Source: Blastocatellia bacterium (GTDB taxonomy: Bacteria; Acidobacteriota; Blastocatellia; HR10). From it: 35,218 bases of DNA. The stretch is from positions 1 through 35,218 of the forward strand of contig DATLZR010000080.1 of assembly GCA_035573895.1 (NCBI GenBank), in the 5' to 3' direction. A program made the translations under genes and the position numbers. This document shows, piece by piece, positions 6,703 through 15,971 of this stretch (positions are counted from its first letter, which is position 1; each line of letters opens with the position of its first letter). The notes beneath the pieces were generated by a model. It did no database searches. It was given only the letters and a program-made list of their open reading frames with translations, and was not told the DNA's origin.

Positions 6703-7611
6703 TCACCGGGAAGAAGCCGAACGGTTTGACTGAGCGACGGCGCGAAGAACGTCGAGGAATTTCGCCGCCGCATGCGAATGAACTTTGTCCCGGAGGTAAA
6801 TCACCCGCAGCGTGCGGCGGCAGGTGAATCCCTGGAGCGGTACGCACACGAGCGTTCCTTGCCGCAACTCCTGCTCGATGCAGAGCCGGGGAACGAAGGC
6901 GATGCCCAGATTCATCTGGACGAACTGCTTGATCGTTTCGATGGACGACAGCTCAATGCTGATATTGAGCGGCGTATGATTCCGTTTGAATGCTTCGATG
7001 ACGCGCGTGCGCGAGGGCGACTTCACATTGTGAGCAATGAAGGTCTCACGCCCCAGGTCCTTGATGGTCACTTTTTTCTTCCGCGCCAGAGGGTGATCGG
7101 GACGAACGATGAGGGCCAGTTCGTCGTCGAGAAGGGGGAAGGACTCCAGCTCGCTATCGTTGGGCTCAAACGAGATGATGCCGAAATCGAGATTGCGCTC
7201 CCTCACCTCCTGGGGCAGTCGTTCGGAAACCGAGCGATAGACCTCGACCTTGATCCTGGGATATTGCTGGCGAAAGGCCAGAATGATCCTGGGCAGGACG
7301 TAGAGACTGGTGCTTTCGTTGGCTCCAATGGTGACTTTCCCCGTGTGTAGTTGGCGCAGTTCCTCGATGGCCGCGGTGGCCTCGCTGCGAAGGTTGAGGA
7401 TTTTCTGAGCATAGCCCAGGAGAACCTCCCCGGCATCGGTGAGCGTGACCTCGCGACGAGATCGGTCAAAGAGTTGCGCTCCGATCTCCTCCTCGAGTTT
7501 CTTGATGGCGATGCTGATGGCCGGTTGCGTGCGGGCCAACTGTTCCCCGGCCCGCGAGAAACTTCGCGACCGCGCAATGGCAACGAGCGCTTCCAGCTGC
7601 GAAAATTCCAT
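6703..7611 (-). CDS. LysR-family transcriptional regulator
   Basis: A 302-residue LysR-type regulator. The N-terminal winged helix-turn-helix (residues 1-60) shows the family pattern F-S-R-A-G-E-Q-L-x-x-T-Q-P-A-I-S and L-F-D-R-S-R-R, followed by a linker helix to about 90 and a two-lobed effector-binding domain (about 92-295). It is transcribed divergently from the leu genes, with a shared control region at 7768-7840. That arrangement is typical of LysR regulators acting on the neighbouring operon while limiting their own expression. The effector is unknown; a leucine-pathway intermediate would be a natural guess. Start ATG 7611 has TTTCGGAGG six bases upstream. Length and domain order are normal. 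Confidence 0.92.
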   Translation of the reverse strand: MEFSQLEALVAIARSRSFSRAGEQLARTQPAISIAIKKLEEEIGAQLFDRSRREVTLTDAGEVLLGYAQKILNLRSEATAAIEELRQLHTGKVTIGANESTSLYVLPRIILAFRQQYPRIKVEVYRSVSERLPQEVRERNLDFGIISFEPNDSELESFPLLDDELALIVRPDHPLARKKKVTIKDLGRETFIAHNVKSPSRTRVIEAFKRNHTPLNISIELSSIETIKQFVQMNLGIAFVPRLCIEQELRQGTLVCVPLQGFTCRRTLRVIYLRDKVHSHAAAKFLDVLRAVAQSNRSASSR

Positions 7612-7767
7612 ACTCCCCCTCCGAAACCGTGGGGCGCAGGCTCTCGACCCCGCGCCCAGCCTGTGGACGGGAATGTCGCGCCCCCGACTGTCCCCTTCCT
7701 GACGGCAACGCGGCTAGCTTATTTCGATGGAGCCGCTTCCGGCATCTTTCCCAGGAAGGGAGCGGCC

Positions 7768-7796
7768 ATTTTAACATAAGACGTGCTAATTGTCAT
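7768..7796 (-). promoter_or_regulatory. Sigma-70 promoter of the LysR gene
   Basis: On the minus strand ATGACA (7791-7796), a 17-bp spacer and TAAAAT (7768-7773) match consensus at 5 of 6 bases each, with an extended -10 TG. The start would be near 7761. The -35 lies inside the LysR-type box at 7789-7807, so binding there should repress this promoter. Confidence 0.55.
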
Positions 7797-7807
7797 CGAA
7801 AAACAAT
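7789..7807. promoter_or_regulatory. LysR-type operator between lysR and leuA
   Basis: ATTGT (7789-7793) and ACAAT (7803-7807) form an interrupted palindrome with a 9-bp spacer, resembling LysR boxes. It overlaps the -35 of the LysR promoter and lies about 40-58 bp upstream of the predicted leuA start, which suits autorepression together with activation of leuA. Confidence 0.5.
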
Positions 7808-7811
7808 AAAT

Positions 7812-7840
7812 TTTACAAACGGCGCTCTCACTGCTAGAGT
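7812..7840 (+). promoter_or_regulatory. Sigma-70 promoter of the leu cluster
   Basis: TTTACA (7812-7817), a 17-bp spacer and TAGAGT (7835-7840) with an extended -10 TG at 7832-7833. The predicted start near 7847 leaves a leader of about 72 nt before leuA. Confidence 0.5.
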
Positions 7841-7865
7841 AGTCGGCTGCGACAGTGGGAGCGAG

Positions 7866-7901
7866 GGGCAGGCACCAACATTACAGGGCGTGGACCTGCC
7901 C
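7866..7901 (+). promoter_or_regulatory. Leader hairpin ahead of leuA
   Basis: GGGCAGG (7866-7872) pairs with CCTGCCC (7895-7901) around a 22-nt loop in the predicted leuA leader, ending seven bases before the GGGAGGG ribosome-binding site. No leucine-rich leader peptide and no T-tract are visible, so classic attenuation is not supported. It could affect translation or be incidental. Confidence 0.3.
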
Positions 7902-7918
7902 GTATATGGGAGGGACGC

Positions 7919-9484
7919 ATGAGCGAGCGAATCATCATTTTTGACACGACGCTTCGCGATGGCGAGCAATCACCCGGCTGTAGCATGAATGTCGAAGAGA
8001 AACTCAAGATGGCTCGCCAACTGGATGCTCTCGGCGTGGACGTCATCGAGGCCGGATTCCCGATCTCCTCGGACGAAGATTTCGAGGCCGTGGCCGCCAT
8101 TGCCCGGGAGATTCGCCGTCCGATCATTGCCGGACTGGCGCGGGCCGTTCCCCAGGATATTGAGCGGGCCTGGGAAGCTCTCTGCCATGCGGCGCGCCCG
8201 AGAATCCATACCTTCATTGCGACATCTGACATCCACCTCCACTATAAGCTGAAGAAGACCCGCGAGGAGGTGCTGGAGGACGCGCGCCGGGCTGTGCGCC
8301 TGGCCAAGAGTTTGTGCGATGACGTGGAGTTCTCGGCCGAAGATGCCACGCGAACCGATCTTGATTATCTCTGCGAGGTCGTGGCGGCGGTGATCGAGGA
8401 AGGGGCGACGACGGTCAACATCCCGGATACGGTCGGCTATACGATCCCCCAGGAGTTCGCCCGGATCATCCAGACGCTGCGGCAACGGGTGCCGATGATT
8501 GATCACATCACGTTGAGCGTTCATTGTCACAATGATCTCGGTCTGGCCGTCGCCAACTCGCTGGCCGCCATTCAGGCCGGAGCGCGTCAGGTCGAGTGCA
8601 CCATCAACGGAATCGGCGAGCGCGCCGGCAATGCTTCCCTCGAAGAAATCGTCATGGCGTTGCGCGTCCGCCACGACCTGTTGCCCTATGAGACGGGAAT
8701 TCACACCGAGCAGATTTACAAGACGAGCCAACTGCTCAGTAACATCACCGGCGTCTTCGTCCAGCCCAACAAGGCCATCGTGGGCAAGAACGCCTTCGCT
8801 CACGAAGCCGGAATTCACCAGGACGGTATCCTCAAACACAAACTGACCTATGAGATTATGACCCCCGAATCGGTGGGGATGACGCAGAGCACGCTCGTGC
8901 TGGGCAAACATTCGGGCCGTCACGCGCTGCAAAAGAAGTTCCAGGACATGGGATACAACCTGAGTCGGCAGGAATTGGACAAGGCGTACAAGCTTTTCAT
9001 CAAGCTCGCCGACCGCAAGAAGGAGGTCTTTGAGGAAGACCTGCTGGCCATTTTGCACGATGGTCTTCGGGAGATTCCCGAAACGTATACCCTTCGGCTG
9101 GTCCAATCGTTGGCGGGCAATCCGCGCGCGGCGACGGCGACGGTGGTTCTCGAACGCGCGGGACAGGTCTTCGTTCAGTCCGCCACGGGTGACGGTCCGG
9201 TGGCGGCCGCGTATCGAGCGATTGATCAGATCACCGGACTCACGGGGAGTCTCGTGGACTATACGATTCGCTCCATCGGTCGGGGGGCTGACGCGGTGGG
9301 CGAGGTCTTCGTTCACGTGGACTTCGAAGGCAAGACGTTCACCGGCCGAGCGGCCAGCACCGATATTGTGGACGCCAGTGCGCGTGCGTATCTTCATGCG
9401 GTGAACAAGGCCCTTCACGCCAGGGAACGTCAGGCCGCCCTCGCTCATCAGCGAGAAGAAGCCGGCCGCGTCGGGGAAGCGTAA
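7919..9484 (+). CDS. leuA: 2-isopropylmalate synthase
   Basis: A 521-residue enzyme that condenses acetyl-CoA with 2-oxoisovalerate, the first committed step of leucine synthesis. The HMGL-like barrel starts with [10 protein letters not shown], giving metal ligand Asp14. The H-C-H-N-D motif supplies His202 and His204, and G-E-R-A-G-N-A the Asn near 238; these positions coincide with E. coli LeuA. The C-terminal LeuA allosteric domain (about 390-505) is present, so leucine feedback is expected, and it separates the protein from homocitrate synthases. Citramalate synthase is less likely given leuCDB downstream. ATG follows GGGAGGG. First gene of leuACDB, probably under the divergent LysR regulator. 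Confidence 0.96.
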   Translation: MSERIIIFDTTLRDGEQSPGCSMNVEEKLKMARQLDALGVDVIEAGFPISSDEDFEAVAAIAREIRRPIIAGLARAVPQDIERAWEALCHAARPRIHTFIATSDIHLHYKLKKTREEVLEDARRAVRLAKSLCDDVEFSAEDATRTDLDYLCEVVAAVIEEGATTVNIPDTVGYTIPQEFARIIQTLRQRVPMIDHITLSVHCHNDLGLAVANSLAAIQAGARQVECTINGIGERAGNASLEEIVMALRVRHDLLPYETGIHTEQIYKTSQLLSNITGVFVQPNKAIVGKNAFAHEAGIHQDGILKHKLTYEIMTPESVGMTQSTLVLGKHSGRHALQKKFQDMGYNLSRQELDKAYKLFIKLADRKKEVFEEDLLAILHDGLREIPETYTLRLVQSLAGNPRAATATVVLERAGQVFVQSATGDGPVAAAYRAIDQITGLTGSLVDYTIRSIGRGADAVGEVFVHVDFEGKTFTGRAASTDIVDASARAYLHAVNKALHARERQAALAHQREEAGRVGEA

Positions 9485-9518
9485 GGGATCCTGCCTGACG
9501 TCAAAAAATTTTTCTCCC

Positions 9519-9551
9519 TGACTCCACCCGGCGAGCGGAGTCAACTATAAT
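9519..9551 (+). promoter_or_regulatory. Hairpin and TATAAT box between leuA and leuC
   Basis: TGACTCC (9519-9525) and GGAGTCA (9537-9543) form a 7-bp stem, immediately followed by a perfect TATAAT (9546-9551) 20 bases before leuC. There is no matching -35. It may be an internal promoter or only an intercistronic hairpin in the leu transcript. Confidence 0.25.
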
Positions 9552-9571
9552 GACCTGCTTTGTGAGGGGCT

Positions 9572-10972
9572 GTGGCGCGGACGCTGTTCGATAAAATCTG
9601 GCAGAGTCACATCGTTCACGAGGAACCTGGCGCACCGGCGCTCCTTTACATTGATTGCCACCTCATTCACGAGGTGACGTCGCCGCAGGCCTTCGAGGGG
9701 CTGCGGCTGGCCAATCGGCGCGTGCGTCGCCCGGATCTGACCTTTGCCACGGCCGATCATAATGTCCCCACGTGGAGCCGATCGCTTCCCATCACCGATC
9801 CGATCGCCAAACGACAAATCGAGACGCTCGAGGAGAACTGCCGGGAGTTCGGCATCCGGCTCTATGGACTGGACAGTCCCTACCAGGGCATCGTTCACGT
9901 CATCGGACCGGAACTGGGTCTGACGCAACCGGGCATGACCATTGTCTGTGGGGACAGTCACACGTCCACTCACGGGGCCTTCGGGGCTCTTGCCTTCGGC
10001 ATCGGGACGAGCGAAGTCGAGCACGTCCTGGCCACCCAGTGTCTGCGTCAGACCAGGCCCCGAACGTTTCGCATCACTTTTCGAGGGACGCTGCCGCGCG
10101 GCGTCACGGCCAAGGATGTCATCCTCTATCTCATTCGCACCATCGGGACGGATGGAGCGACCGGCTACGTCATCGAGTATGCCGGCGAAACGATCCGCCG
10201 ATTCACGATGGAAGAGCGGATGACCGTGTGCAATATGTCCATCGAAGCCGGGGCGCGAGCGGGTCTCATCGCACCGGATGAGACGACCTTCGCCTACCTG
10301 GAAGGTCGCCCGTTTGTCCCCAAAGGGAAAGCCTTCCTCGAGGCGGTGGACTATTGGAAAACGCTGCCGAGTGATCCCGGAGCCACGTTTGATCGTGAGC
10401 TTGAACTGGATGTTTCCACGCTCGCTCCTCAGGTTAGTTGGGGAACGAGTCCAGGCATGGTCACCGACGTGACGGGAACGGTTCCCGATCCCGAGTCCTT
10501 TGCCGATGAGAACATGCGCAAAGCGGCCCGTCGCGCGCTGGAGTACATGGGCCTTCGGCCGGGCACGCCGATTCAGGAGATCCGGATTGATCGCGTCTTT
10601 ATCGGATCGTGCACGAACTCGCGGATTGAGGATTTACGGGCAGCAGCCGCCATGGTGGTGGGCAAGAAGGTGGCTCCTCACGTCTCGGCGATGGTCGTTC
10701 CCGGCTCGCAGCAGGTGAAACGTCAGGCCGAAGCCGAAGGGCTCGACCGCATTTTCCTCGCTGCCGGATTCGAGTGGCGCGAGTCGGGATGCAGCCTCTG
10801 TCTGGGCATGAATCCGGACATCCTCAAGCCGGGCGAGCGGTGCGCCTCCACCTCCAATCGAAACTTTGAAGGGCGTCAGGGGCGAGGGGGGCGCACGCAC
10901 CTGGTCAGTCCGCCGATGGCCGCAGCCGCAGCCATTGCCGGCCATTTCGTGGATATTCGTCACTGGTCGTGA
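9572..10972 (+). CDS. leuC: 3-isopropylmalate dehydratase large subunit
   Basis: A 466-residue aconitase-superfamily protein, the large subunit that carries the 4Fe-4S cluster and isomerises 2- to 3-isopropylmalate together with LeuD. The cluster ligands are Cys347 (G-S-C-T-N-S-R) and Cys407 and Cys410 (G-C-S-L-C-L-G-M-N), identical in number to E. coli Leu[12 protein letters not shown] near 126-136 is also canonical. The start is GTG at 9572: an in-frame TGA three codons upstream excludes earlier starts, and GAGGGG precedes it closely. It is 87 bp after leuA and 56 bp before leuD. The length matches the bacterial LeuC type rather than the archaeal-type homoaconitase. Confidence 0.96.
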   Translation: MARTLFDKIWQSHIVHEEPGAPALLYIDCHLIHEVTSPQAFEGLRLANRRVRRPDLTFATADHNVPTWSRSLPITDPIAKRQIETLEENCREFGIRLYGLDSPYQGIVHVIGPELGLTQPGMTIVCGDSHTSTHGAFGALAFGIGTSEVEHVLATQCLRQTRPRTFRITFRGTLPRGVTAKDVILYLIRTIGTDGATGYVIEYAGETIRRFTMEERMTVCNMSIEAGARAGLIAPDETTFAYLEGRPFVPKGKAFLEAVDYWKTLPSDPGATFDRELELDVSTLAPQVSWGTSPGMVTDVTGTVPDPESFADENMRKAARRALEYMGLRPGTPIQEIRIDRVFIGSCTNSRIEDLRAAAAMVVGKKVAPHVSAMVVPGSQQVKRQAEAEGLDRIFLAAGFEWRESGCSLCLGMNPDILKPGERCASTSNRNFEGRQGRGGRTHLVSPPMAAAAAIAGHFVDIRHWS

Positions 10973-11028
10973 CGTCTTGCGAGAAGGACCATCGCCGACG
11001 ACGCGCCGGATAGAGAGAGGCGGAAGAG

Positions 11029-11646
11029 ATGCAACCCTTCACCGTTCATCGAGGTCTGGTCGCCACGCTCGATCGGGTCAATGTGGATACCGATCAAATC
11101 ATCCCCAAGCAATTCCTCAAACGGATCGAGCGCACCGGCTACGGCCAATTCCTCTTCTACGACTGGCGGTTTCGTGACGATGGATCGCTCAATCCGGATT
11201 TCGAATTGAATCAGCCGCGGTTTCAGGGGGCGACGATTCTCCTGACGCGCGCCAATTTCGGCTGCGGGTCGTCGCGGGAGCACGCGCCCTGGGCGCTTCG
11301 GGACTACGGTTTTCGCGTCCTCCTCGCCCCTTCGTTCGCCGACATCTTTTACAACAACTGCTTCCAGAACGGCCTCCTGCCGGTGATTCTCCCGGAAAGA
11401 GACATCGAGGAACTGTTTGAGCGAACGCGCGCTCACCCGGGATATGAGCTGACCGTTGATCTGGTCCATCAAACGATCTGCGATGACTTCGGACTCCAGC
11501 TCCATTTTGCGATTGATCCGTTTCGCCGCGAGTGCCTGCTGCAGGGACTGGATGACATCGGCCTGACCCTTCGCCACGAAGACAAGATTCGTGACTACGA
11601 AGCCCGGCGGCGGACGTTTATCGTCGCCCCGGAAAAATTCCCCTGA
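11029..11646 (+). CDS. leuD: 3-isopropylmalate dehydratase small subunit
   Basis: A 205-residue small subunit that supplies the swivelling substrate-binding domain of isopropylmalate isomerase. The diagnostic [15 protein letters not shown] segment is at about residues 76-90, and the N-terminal [11 protein letters not shown] motif at about 17-27. The length equals the bacterial LeuD form (about 200 residues). GGAAGAG precedes ATG. It lies 56 bp after leuC on the same strand and its product should pair with LeuC. An AT-rich 6-bp hairpin (AAATTG/CAATTT, 11647-11665) directly follows the stop. Confidence 0.96.
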   Translation: MQPFTVHRGLVATLDRVNVDTDQIIPKQFLKRIERTGYGQFLFYDWRFRDDGSLNPDFELNQPRFQGATILLTRANFGCGSSREHAPWALRDYGFRVLLAPSFADIFYNNCFQNGLLPVILPERDIEELFERTRAHPGYELTVDLVHQTICDDFGLQLHFAIDPFRRECLLQGLDDIGLTLRHEDKIRDYEARRRTFIVAPEKFP

Positions 11647-11778
11647 AAATTGAGCGAGACAATTTCCTTGCACCTGATGGCCACTTAGTGGAAAAATATC
11701 CCCTTGTGCATCAACCTCTGTGCGCTGTCGAGGCAGTTAGTGTAGCTGCGAGCGCGACAAGGGCAAGGAGAGGAGCGG

Positions 11779-12948
11779 ATGGCATCGCTGGAGATCCCCA
11801 CTCACGTCGAATCTCTGGAGGTCGAAGCGCTCGAACAACCTTCCTGGTCGGTGCGAGCCGAGCGGCGAGAGTATCGGATCGCCGTCCTGCCCGGAGATGG
11901 CATCGGCCCCGAGGTGATCGCTCAAGGGGTGCGCGTTCTTGAGGCAATCGGTGAGAAGTTCGGGCACCGTTTCACCCTGGCTCATTTCCCCATCGGGGGA
12001 GCGGCGCTTCGGCTGACGGGCGTTCCGTTGCCGCCGGAGACGCTTCAGGGGTGTTTGGAGAGCGATGCCGTTTTGCTCGGGGCCGTCGGTGCGCCGGAGT
12101 TCGACGGCAATCCCCCAGCTCTCAAACCGGAGACGGCTCTGTTGCACCTGCGCCGTCATCTCGATGCCTTCGCCAATCTGCGTCCGGCGGTGATGTATGA
12201 ACCGCTCATTGAGGCCTCACCGCTCAAACGAGAGGTCGTTGAAGCCACCGATTTGCTCATCGTCCGCGAGCTGACCGGAGGATTGTATTTTGCCGAGCCC
12301 CGGGGATTCGAGGAAGTGGCCCCGGGACTGGAAGCGGCCTTCAATACCCTGCGTTACCGCGCCGATGAGATCGAGCGCATTGCCCGCGTGGCCTTTCAAG
12401 CCGCTCAACGGCGACGACAAAAAGTCACCTCGGTGGATAAGGCCAATGTTCTGGAAACCTCTCAACTGTGGCGAAAGGTCGTCAGCCGGGTCGCCGCGGA
12501 TTATCCCGATGTCCATCTGGAGCATATCTACGTGGACACCTGTGCCATGCAGCTGATCGCTCATCCCCGACGCTTCGATGTCATTGTGACCGAGAACCTC
12601 TTTGGCGACATCTTGAGCGATGAAGCCGCCATGCTCACGGGGTCCATCGGCATGCTTCCGTCAGCCTCCATTGGCGGGCGCGTGGGACTTTACGAACCGG
12701 TTCATGGGTCTGCTCCGGATATTGCCGGCAAGGGCATCGCCAATCCCCTGGCGACGATTGCCTCGGTCGCCCTGATGCTCCGCTATTCGTTCGATCTCGA
12801 AGAGGAAGCCAGCGCCATCGAACGCGCCATTGATCTCGCTTTGCGTCTGGGGTATCGCACGGCGGATATTTATCGCGGCGAGGGGCTGCTGGTGAGCACC
12901 GAAGAGATGGGGAATCAGATTCTCGCCCTGCTCCGCTCCGACGGCTGA
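11779..12948 (+). CDS. leuB: 3-isopropylmalate dehydrogenase with N-terminal extension
   Basis: A 389-residue member of the isocitrate/isopropylmalate dehydrogenase family that oxidises and decarboxylates 3-isopropylmalate to 2-oxoisocaproate. The catalytic core starts only at about residue 32 ([13 protein letters not shown]); the preceding ~30 residues (acidic, no signal features) are an extension beyond the usual ~360. Family landmarks follow: L-R-P-A substrate arginines near 133-136, R-E-L-T-G-G-L-Y-F near 157-165, the Asp-rich [10 protein letters not shown] near 273-282, and the NAD-type [10 protein letters not shown] near 310-320. AAGGAGAGGAG upstream of ATG supports this start. It is the fourth and last leu gene, 132 bp after leuD. 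Confidence 0.95.
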   Translation: MASLEIPTHVESLEVEALEQPSWSVRAERREYRIAVLPGDGIGPEVIAQGVRVLEAIGEKFGHRFTLAHFPIGGAALRLTGVPLPPETLQGCLESDAVLLGAVGAPEFDGNPPALKPETALLHLRRHLDAFANLRPAVMYEPLIEASPLKREVVEATDLLIVRELTGGLYFAEPRGFEEVAPGLEAAFNTLRYRADEIERIARVAFQAAQRRRQKVTSVDKANVLETSQLWRKVVSRVAADYPDVHLEHIYVDTCAMQLIAHPRRFDVIVTENLFGDILSDEAAMLTGSIGMLPSASIGGRVGLYEPVHGSAPDIAGKGIANPLATIASVALMLRYSFDLEEEASAIERAIDLALRLGYRTADIYRGEGLLVSTEEMGNQILALLRSDG

Positions 12949-13075
12949 CCGGCACGAGAATCTCTGTCGCCGATCCCCGGCCCCGCGAATGATTCGTGGC
13001 GAGGGAGTCGGTACGACGTCCACTCCGAAGAGGGACCGAGAGTCCGCCTCGATCCAGGTCACGAACTGGCAAGTT

Positions 13076-13105
13076 TTGGCCAAACTGCCGCCCACGTGAT
13101 AAAAT
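13076..13105 (+). promoter_or_regulatory. Sigma-70 promoter of the membrane pyrophosphatase gene
   Basis: TTGGCC (13076-13081), an 18-bp spacer and TAAAAT (13100-13105) with an extended -10 TG at 13097-13098. The predicted start near 13112 leaves a leader of ~40 nt with GAGGAGACGGAG before ATG. The -35 lies in an imperfect palindrome (AGTTTTGGCCAAACT), a possible operator. Confidence 0.5.
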
Positions 13106-13150
13106 CTCTTGCCTTTTGAGCCAGCTCACGCATGAGGAGACGGAGACAAT

Positions 13151-15517
13151 ATGATGCGACGGAAAAAAGTTTTCTCTCCGCTGCTGGTTGCGGCCATCTT
13201 CGGATGGGTCTCGCCTGCGCTCGCGCAGTCTGAGAGCGAGATCGTTCTTCCGAAGCTCGGCGAGCAAGAATGGTTGATCCTGTGGGCCGTCCTGGCTTCG
13301 GCCGTGATCGCGCTCATCTACGGCTATGCGCTGGTGCGGAGAGTCATGCGCCAGGACCCCGGACCGAAAGAGATGGTCGAAGTCTCACGGGCCATTGAGG
13401 AGGGCGCAATGGCCTATCTCGGACGGCAATTTCGCACCATGATCTGGTTCGTCGGCGCTCTGACGATTGTCCTTTTTGTCGTTTATCAGAATGTCTATCC
13501 CGACTGGGCGATTCCGGCGGGCATCGCTGCTGCTTTCCTGATGGGAGTGATGGCCTCCTATGGAGCGGGGTATGTCGGGATGTGGCTGGCCGTCAAAGGA
13601 AATGTGCGAACGGCCAACATGGCTCGAACGAGCTTTCCTCGGGCGTTTGAGCTGGCGTTCCGCGCCGGAGCCGTCTCCGGAATGTTCACGGTGGGGTTCG
13701 GCTTGCTGGGAGCGACGATCATCTTCCTGCTGTTTCAGGAGAATGCCATGAAGGTGCTCGTGGGGTTCGGTTTTGGCGGGAGTCTGGCGGCTCTCTTCAT
13801 GCGCATCGGCGGTGGAATCTACACCAAGGCCGCGGATGTCGGAGCCGACCTCATCGGCAAGGTGGAGAAAGGGATCCCCGAGGATGATCCCCGCAACGCC
13901 GCCGTCATCGCCGATAATGTCGGCGACAATGTGGGAGATTGCGCCGGGATGGCCGCCGACGTCTTTGAAAGTTATGAGGTCACACTGGTGGCGGCGATTA
14001 TTCTGGCGGCGGCTGCACTGCTGGATCCCTCGTTCCACGCCTATTACAAAGGGAGTGCGTCGGCCTTTGCCCTGAAGTTGATCCTCTTCCCCTTGCTGGT
14101 GCGTGCGCTGGGAGTCTTCTCCTCGATCATCGGCATCTGGAGCGTGCGCATGAAGGAAGCGGCGGTCAAAGATCCGATGCGTCCGATCAGCAGGGGCTAC
14201 TGGATTGCGGGACTGGCCTCCGTCGTGGGATTTGCGGTGATCAACTATTTCTATCTGACCGACCCGATGACGGGGCAGCCCGATTTTCGCTTCTTCCTGG
14301 CCACCAGCATGGGGATCGTGCTGGCGCTGGTGACGCTCTGGATCACCAACACGTTCACCCATCCCGATAAACCTTCGGCCACGGAGACGGCCGTCTCGAC
14401 GCGAACCGGTCCGGCGACGATGTTGCTCACGGGCATGGGCGTGGGATTGGAGAGCACGGTGTGGGCGATCGTAGCGATTGCCGGAACGATTGTGGCCTCG
14501 CTCGTCATCTTTGCCGGAAGTCCGGCGCTGGCTGCTTATGGCGTGGCGCTGACGGGCCTGGGCCTGTTGACGACGACCGGTTTCGTCCTGGCCATGGACA
14601 CCTTCGGGCCGATCACCGATAACGCCCAGGGCGTCTTCGAGATGTCCGGCTACAAGGCCGAATCACAGGATGTGGCCCGCAATCTCGCCTGGCTCGATGC
14701 CATCGGCAACACGACCAAAGCCCTGACCAAAGGGCTGGCCATCGCCACGGCGGTCATCGCCGCCGTGTCGTTGTTCAAATCCTTCATTGACGAAGCGCGT
14801 CTGTTCACCACCGGCATTCAGGTGAACCTACCGGAAGTTTTCGTCGGCCTGCTCATCGGTGGAGCCGTGCCATTTCTCTTCTCTTCCTTTGCCCTGAAGG
14901 CGGTGGGACGAGCGGCCCATCAAGTTGTTGAAGAAGTCCGCCGCCAGTTTCGTGAGAAGCCGGGCATCATGCAGTGGAAGGAGAAGCCCGATTACGGTCG
15001 CTGCGTCGAGATCGTGACGGCGACGGCGCAGAAGGAGCTGATCGGGCCGGGCATTCTGGGGATCTTCACGCCCATTCTCATCGCCTTTGCTCTCGGCGCG
15101 GGCGCTCTCGGAGGGTTCCTGGCGGGAGCGATTCTCACCGGTCAATTGCTGGCCGTCTTCATGGCCAACACCGGAGCCACCTGGGATAACGCCAAGAAGA
15201 AAATCGAAGATGGATTTTTGGGCGGCAAAGGCACGGAGGCTCATAAAGCTGCGGTCATCGGCGATACGGTCGGTGATCCGTTCAAGGATACCGCCGGACC
15301 CTCGCTCAACCCCCTCATCAAGGTCATGAACCTGGTGAGCATTCTGGTCGCGCCGTTTGCCATCCGCGAGTTTCCCTGGAGCGTGCGCGGGGTCGTCATC
15401 GTCACCTGCCTGGTTCTGCTCGGAATCGCCGTCGCCTTCAGCAAGCGGGGGTCTCTGGCCGAACAAGCGGTCGAGCAGCCGGAACTCTTGACCGGGAGCG
15501 TGGGGCAAAAACTGTAG
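13151..15517 (+). CDS. hppA: Membrane-bound pyrophosphatase, predicted K+-independent H+ pump
   Basis: A 788-residue polytopic membrane pyrophosphatase that couples PPi hydrolysis to ion export. Pyrophosphate/Mg sites are intact: D-V-G-A-D-L-I-G-K-V-E beginning at Asp229, then D-D-P-R-N and D-N-V-G-D-N-V-G-D, the D-T-F-G-P-I-T-D-N-A segment, and the late G-D-T-V-G-D-P-F-K-D-T. At the K+-dependence position the motif is G-N-T-T-K-A, with Lys523. Mutational work on bacterial enzymes ties this Lys to K+-independence, and all known K+-independent forms pump H+. The N-terminus has a signal-like stretch (two Lys/Arg clusters, a hydrophobic run, A-L-A-Q near 24-27), suggesting a cleaved extra segment. 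Two adjacent ATGs follow the ribosome-binding site. Confidence 0.95.
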   Translation: MMRRKKVFSPLLVAAIFGWVSPALAQSESEIVLPKLGEQEWLILWAVLASAVIALIYGYALVRRVMRQDPGPKEMVEVSRAIEEGAMAYLGRQFRTMIWFVGALTIVLFVVYQNVYPDWAIPAGIAAAFLMGVMASYGAGYVGMWLAVKGNVRTANMARTSFPRAFELAFRAGAVSGMFTVGFGLLGATIIFLLFQENAMKVLVGFGFGGSLAALFMRIGGGIYTKAADVGADLIGKVEKGIPEDDPRNAAVIADNVGDNVGDCAGMAADVFESYEVTLVAAIILAAAALLDPSFHAYYKGSASAFALKLILFPLLVRALGVFSSIIGIWSVRMKEAAVKDPMRPISRGYWIAGLASVVGFAVINYFYLTDPMTGQPDFRFFLATSMGIVLALVTLWITNTFTHPDKPSATETAVSTRTGPATMLLTGMGVGLESTVWAIVAIAGTIVASLVIFAGSPALAAYGVALTGLGLLTTTGFVLAMDTFGPITDNAQGVFEMSGYKAESQDVARNLAWLDAIGNTTKALTKGLAIATAVIAAVSLFKSFIDEARLFTTGIQVNLPEVFVGLLIGGAVPFLFSSFALKAVGRAAHQVVEEVRRQFREKPGIMQWKEKPDYGRCVEIVTATAQKELIGPGILGIFTPILIAFALGAGALGGFLAGAILTGQLLAVFMANTGATWDNAKKKIEDGFLGGKGTEAHKAAVIGDTVGDPFKDTAGPSLNPLIKVMNLVSILVAPFAIREFPWSVRGVVIVTCLVLLGIAVAFSKRGSLAEQAVEQPELLTGSVGQKL

Positions 15518-15531
15518 TGGGGTGATAACCG

Positions 15532-15543
15532 CCTGACGTCAGG
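15532..15543. promoter_or_regulatory. 12-bp palindrome after the pyrophosphatase gene
   Basis: CCTGACGTCAGG is a perfect palindrome 15 bp after the pyrophosphatase stop and 89 bp before the CDGSH gene. It has no T-tract, so it is not a standard terminator. It could be a protein-binding site for the next gene. Confidence 0.25.
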
Positions 15544-15631
15544 GTGATCTACTCGTCCAGTAAAGTATCGGTTCCTTCCGGCCTGCCCTGAAGGACGAGA
15601 GGACGACGCCCGGGCTTTGGAGGAGGTTGGT

Positions 15632-15877
15632 ATGAGCAATCGCATCGAAATCATTTGCGTCAACGACGGTCCGCTACGGGTCATCGGCGATGACATCATT
15701 CTCAAGGATGCGGCGGGCAATGTCTTTGGTCTGGGTGGACGCACGACTATTTCGCTCTGTCGTTGCGGTCAGTCCAATAACAAACCGTTCTGCGACGGGA
15801 GCCACAAGCGCGTCGGCTTTCAATCAACGGTCGAAGCGCGAGACCTCCCTCCGCCTGCGGCCCCGCCCTCGTCCTGA
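15632..15877 (+). CDS. CDGSH-type iron-sulfur domain protein
   Basis: An 81-residue small cytosolic protein with one CDGSH domain. The 2Fe-2S ligands are the Cys-x-Cys pair in L-C-R-C-G, then C-D-G-S-H with the third Cys and the His, at about residues 48-63 (three Cys plus one His, as in mitoNEET-like proteins). Such domains take part in electron transfer or cluster handling; the specific partner is unknown. The last ~10 residues are Pro/Ala-rich. ATG at 15632 is chosen because GGAGGAGG lies just upstream; the TTG at 15617 overlaps that site. It is on the same strand as the pyrophosphatase, 114 bp away, and convergent with the acyl-CoA dehydrogenase. Confidence 0.9.
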   Translation: MSNRIEIICVNDGPLRVIGDDIILKDAAGNVFGLGGRTTISLCRCGQSNNKPFCDGSHKRVGFQSTVEARDLPPPAAPPSS

Positions 15878-15919
15878 GGCGTCACCCCACCGTTTTAGGG
15901 GGGATGGCGCGGACTGGAG

Positions 15920-15955
15920 GGGACGGCTGTCTCCGACCGCCCGCCGTCCAGAGGC
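15920..15955. terminator. Hairpin in the gap between CDGSH and acyl-CoA dehydrogenase genes
   Basis: GGACGGC and GCCGTCC form a 7-bp stem with a ~15-nt loop in the 94-bp gap between two convergent genes. A CCCC/GGGG pairing around GTTTTA (about 15886-15902) also occurs. Neither has a clear T-tract. Confidence 0.25.
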
Positions 15956-15971
15956 ATCCGGCTCGCCTGCC

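Noticed and set aside
7919-9484. Long open frames opposite leuA, leuC, the pyrophosphatase and similar genes
   Set aside because: They mirror strong genes in GC-rich DNA, have low-complexity translations and lack ribosome-binding sites.
9493-9503. GCCTGACGTCA shared with the stretch after the pyrophosphatase gene
   Set aside because: An 11-base match is not significant at this window size, and the second site differs by being a full palindrome.
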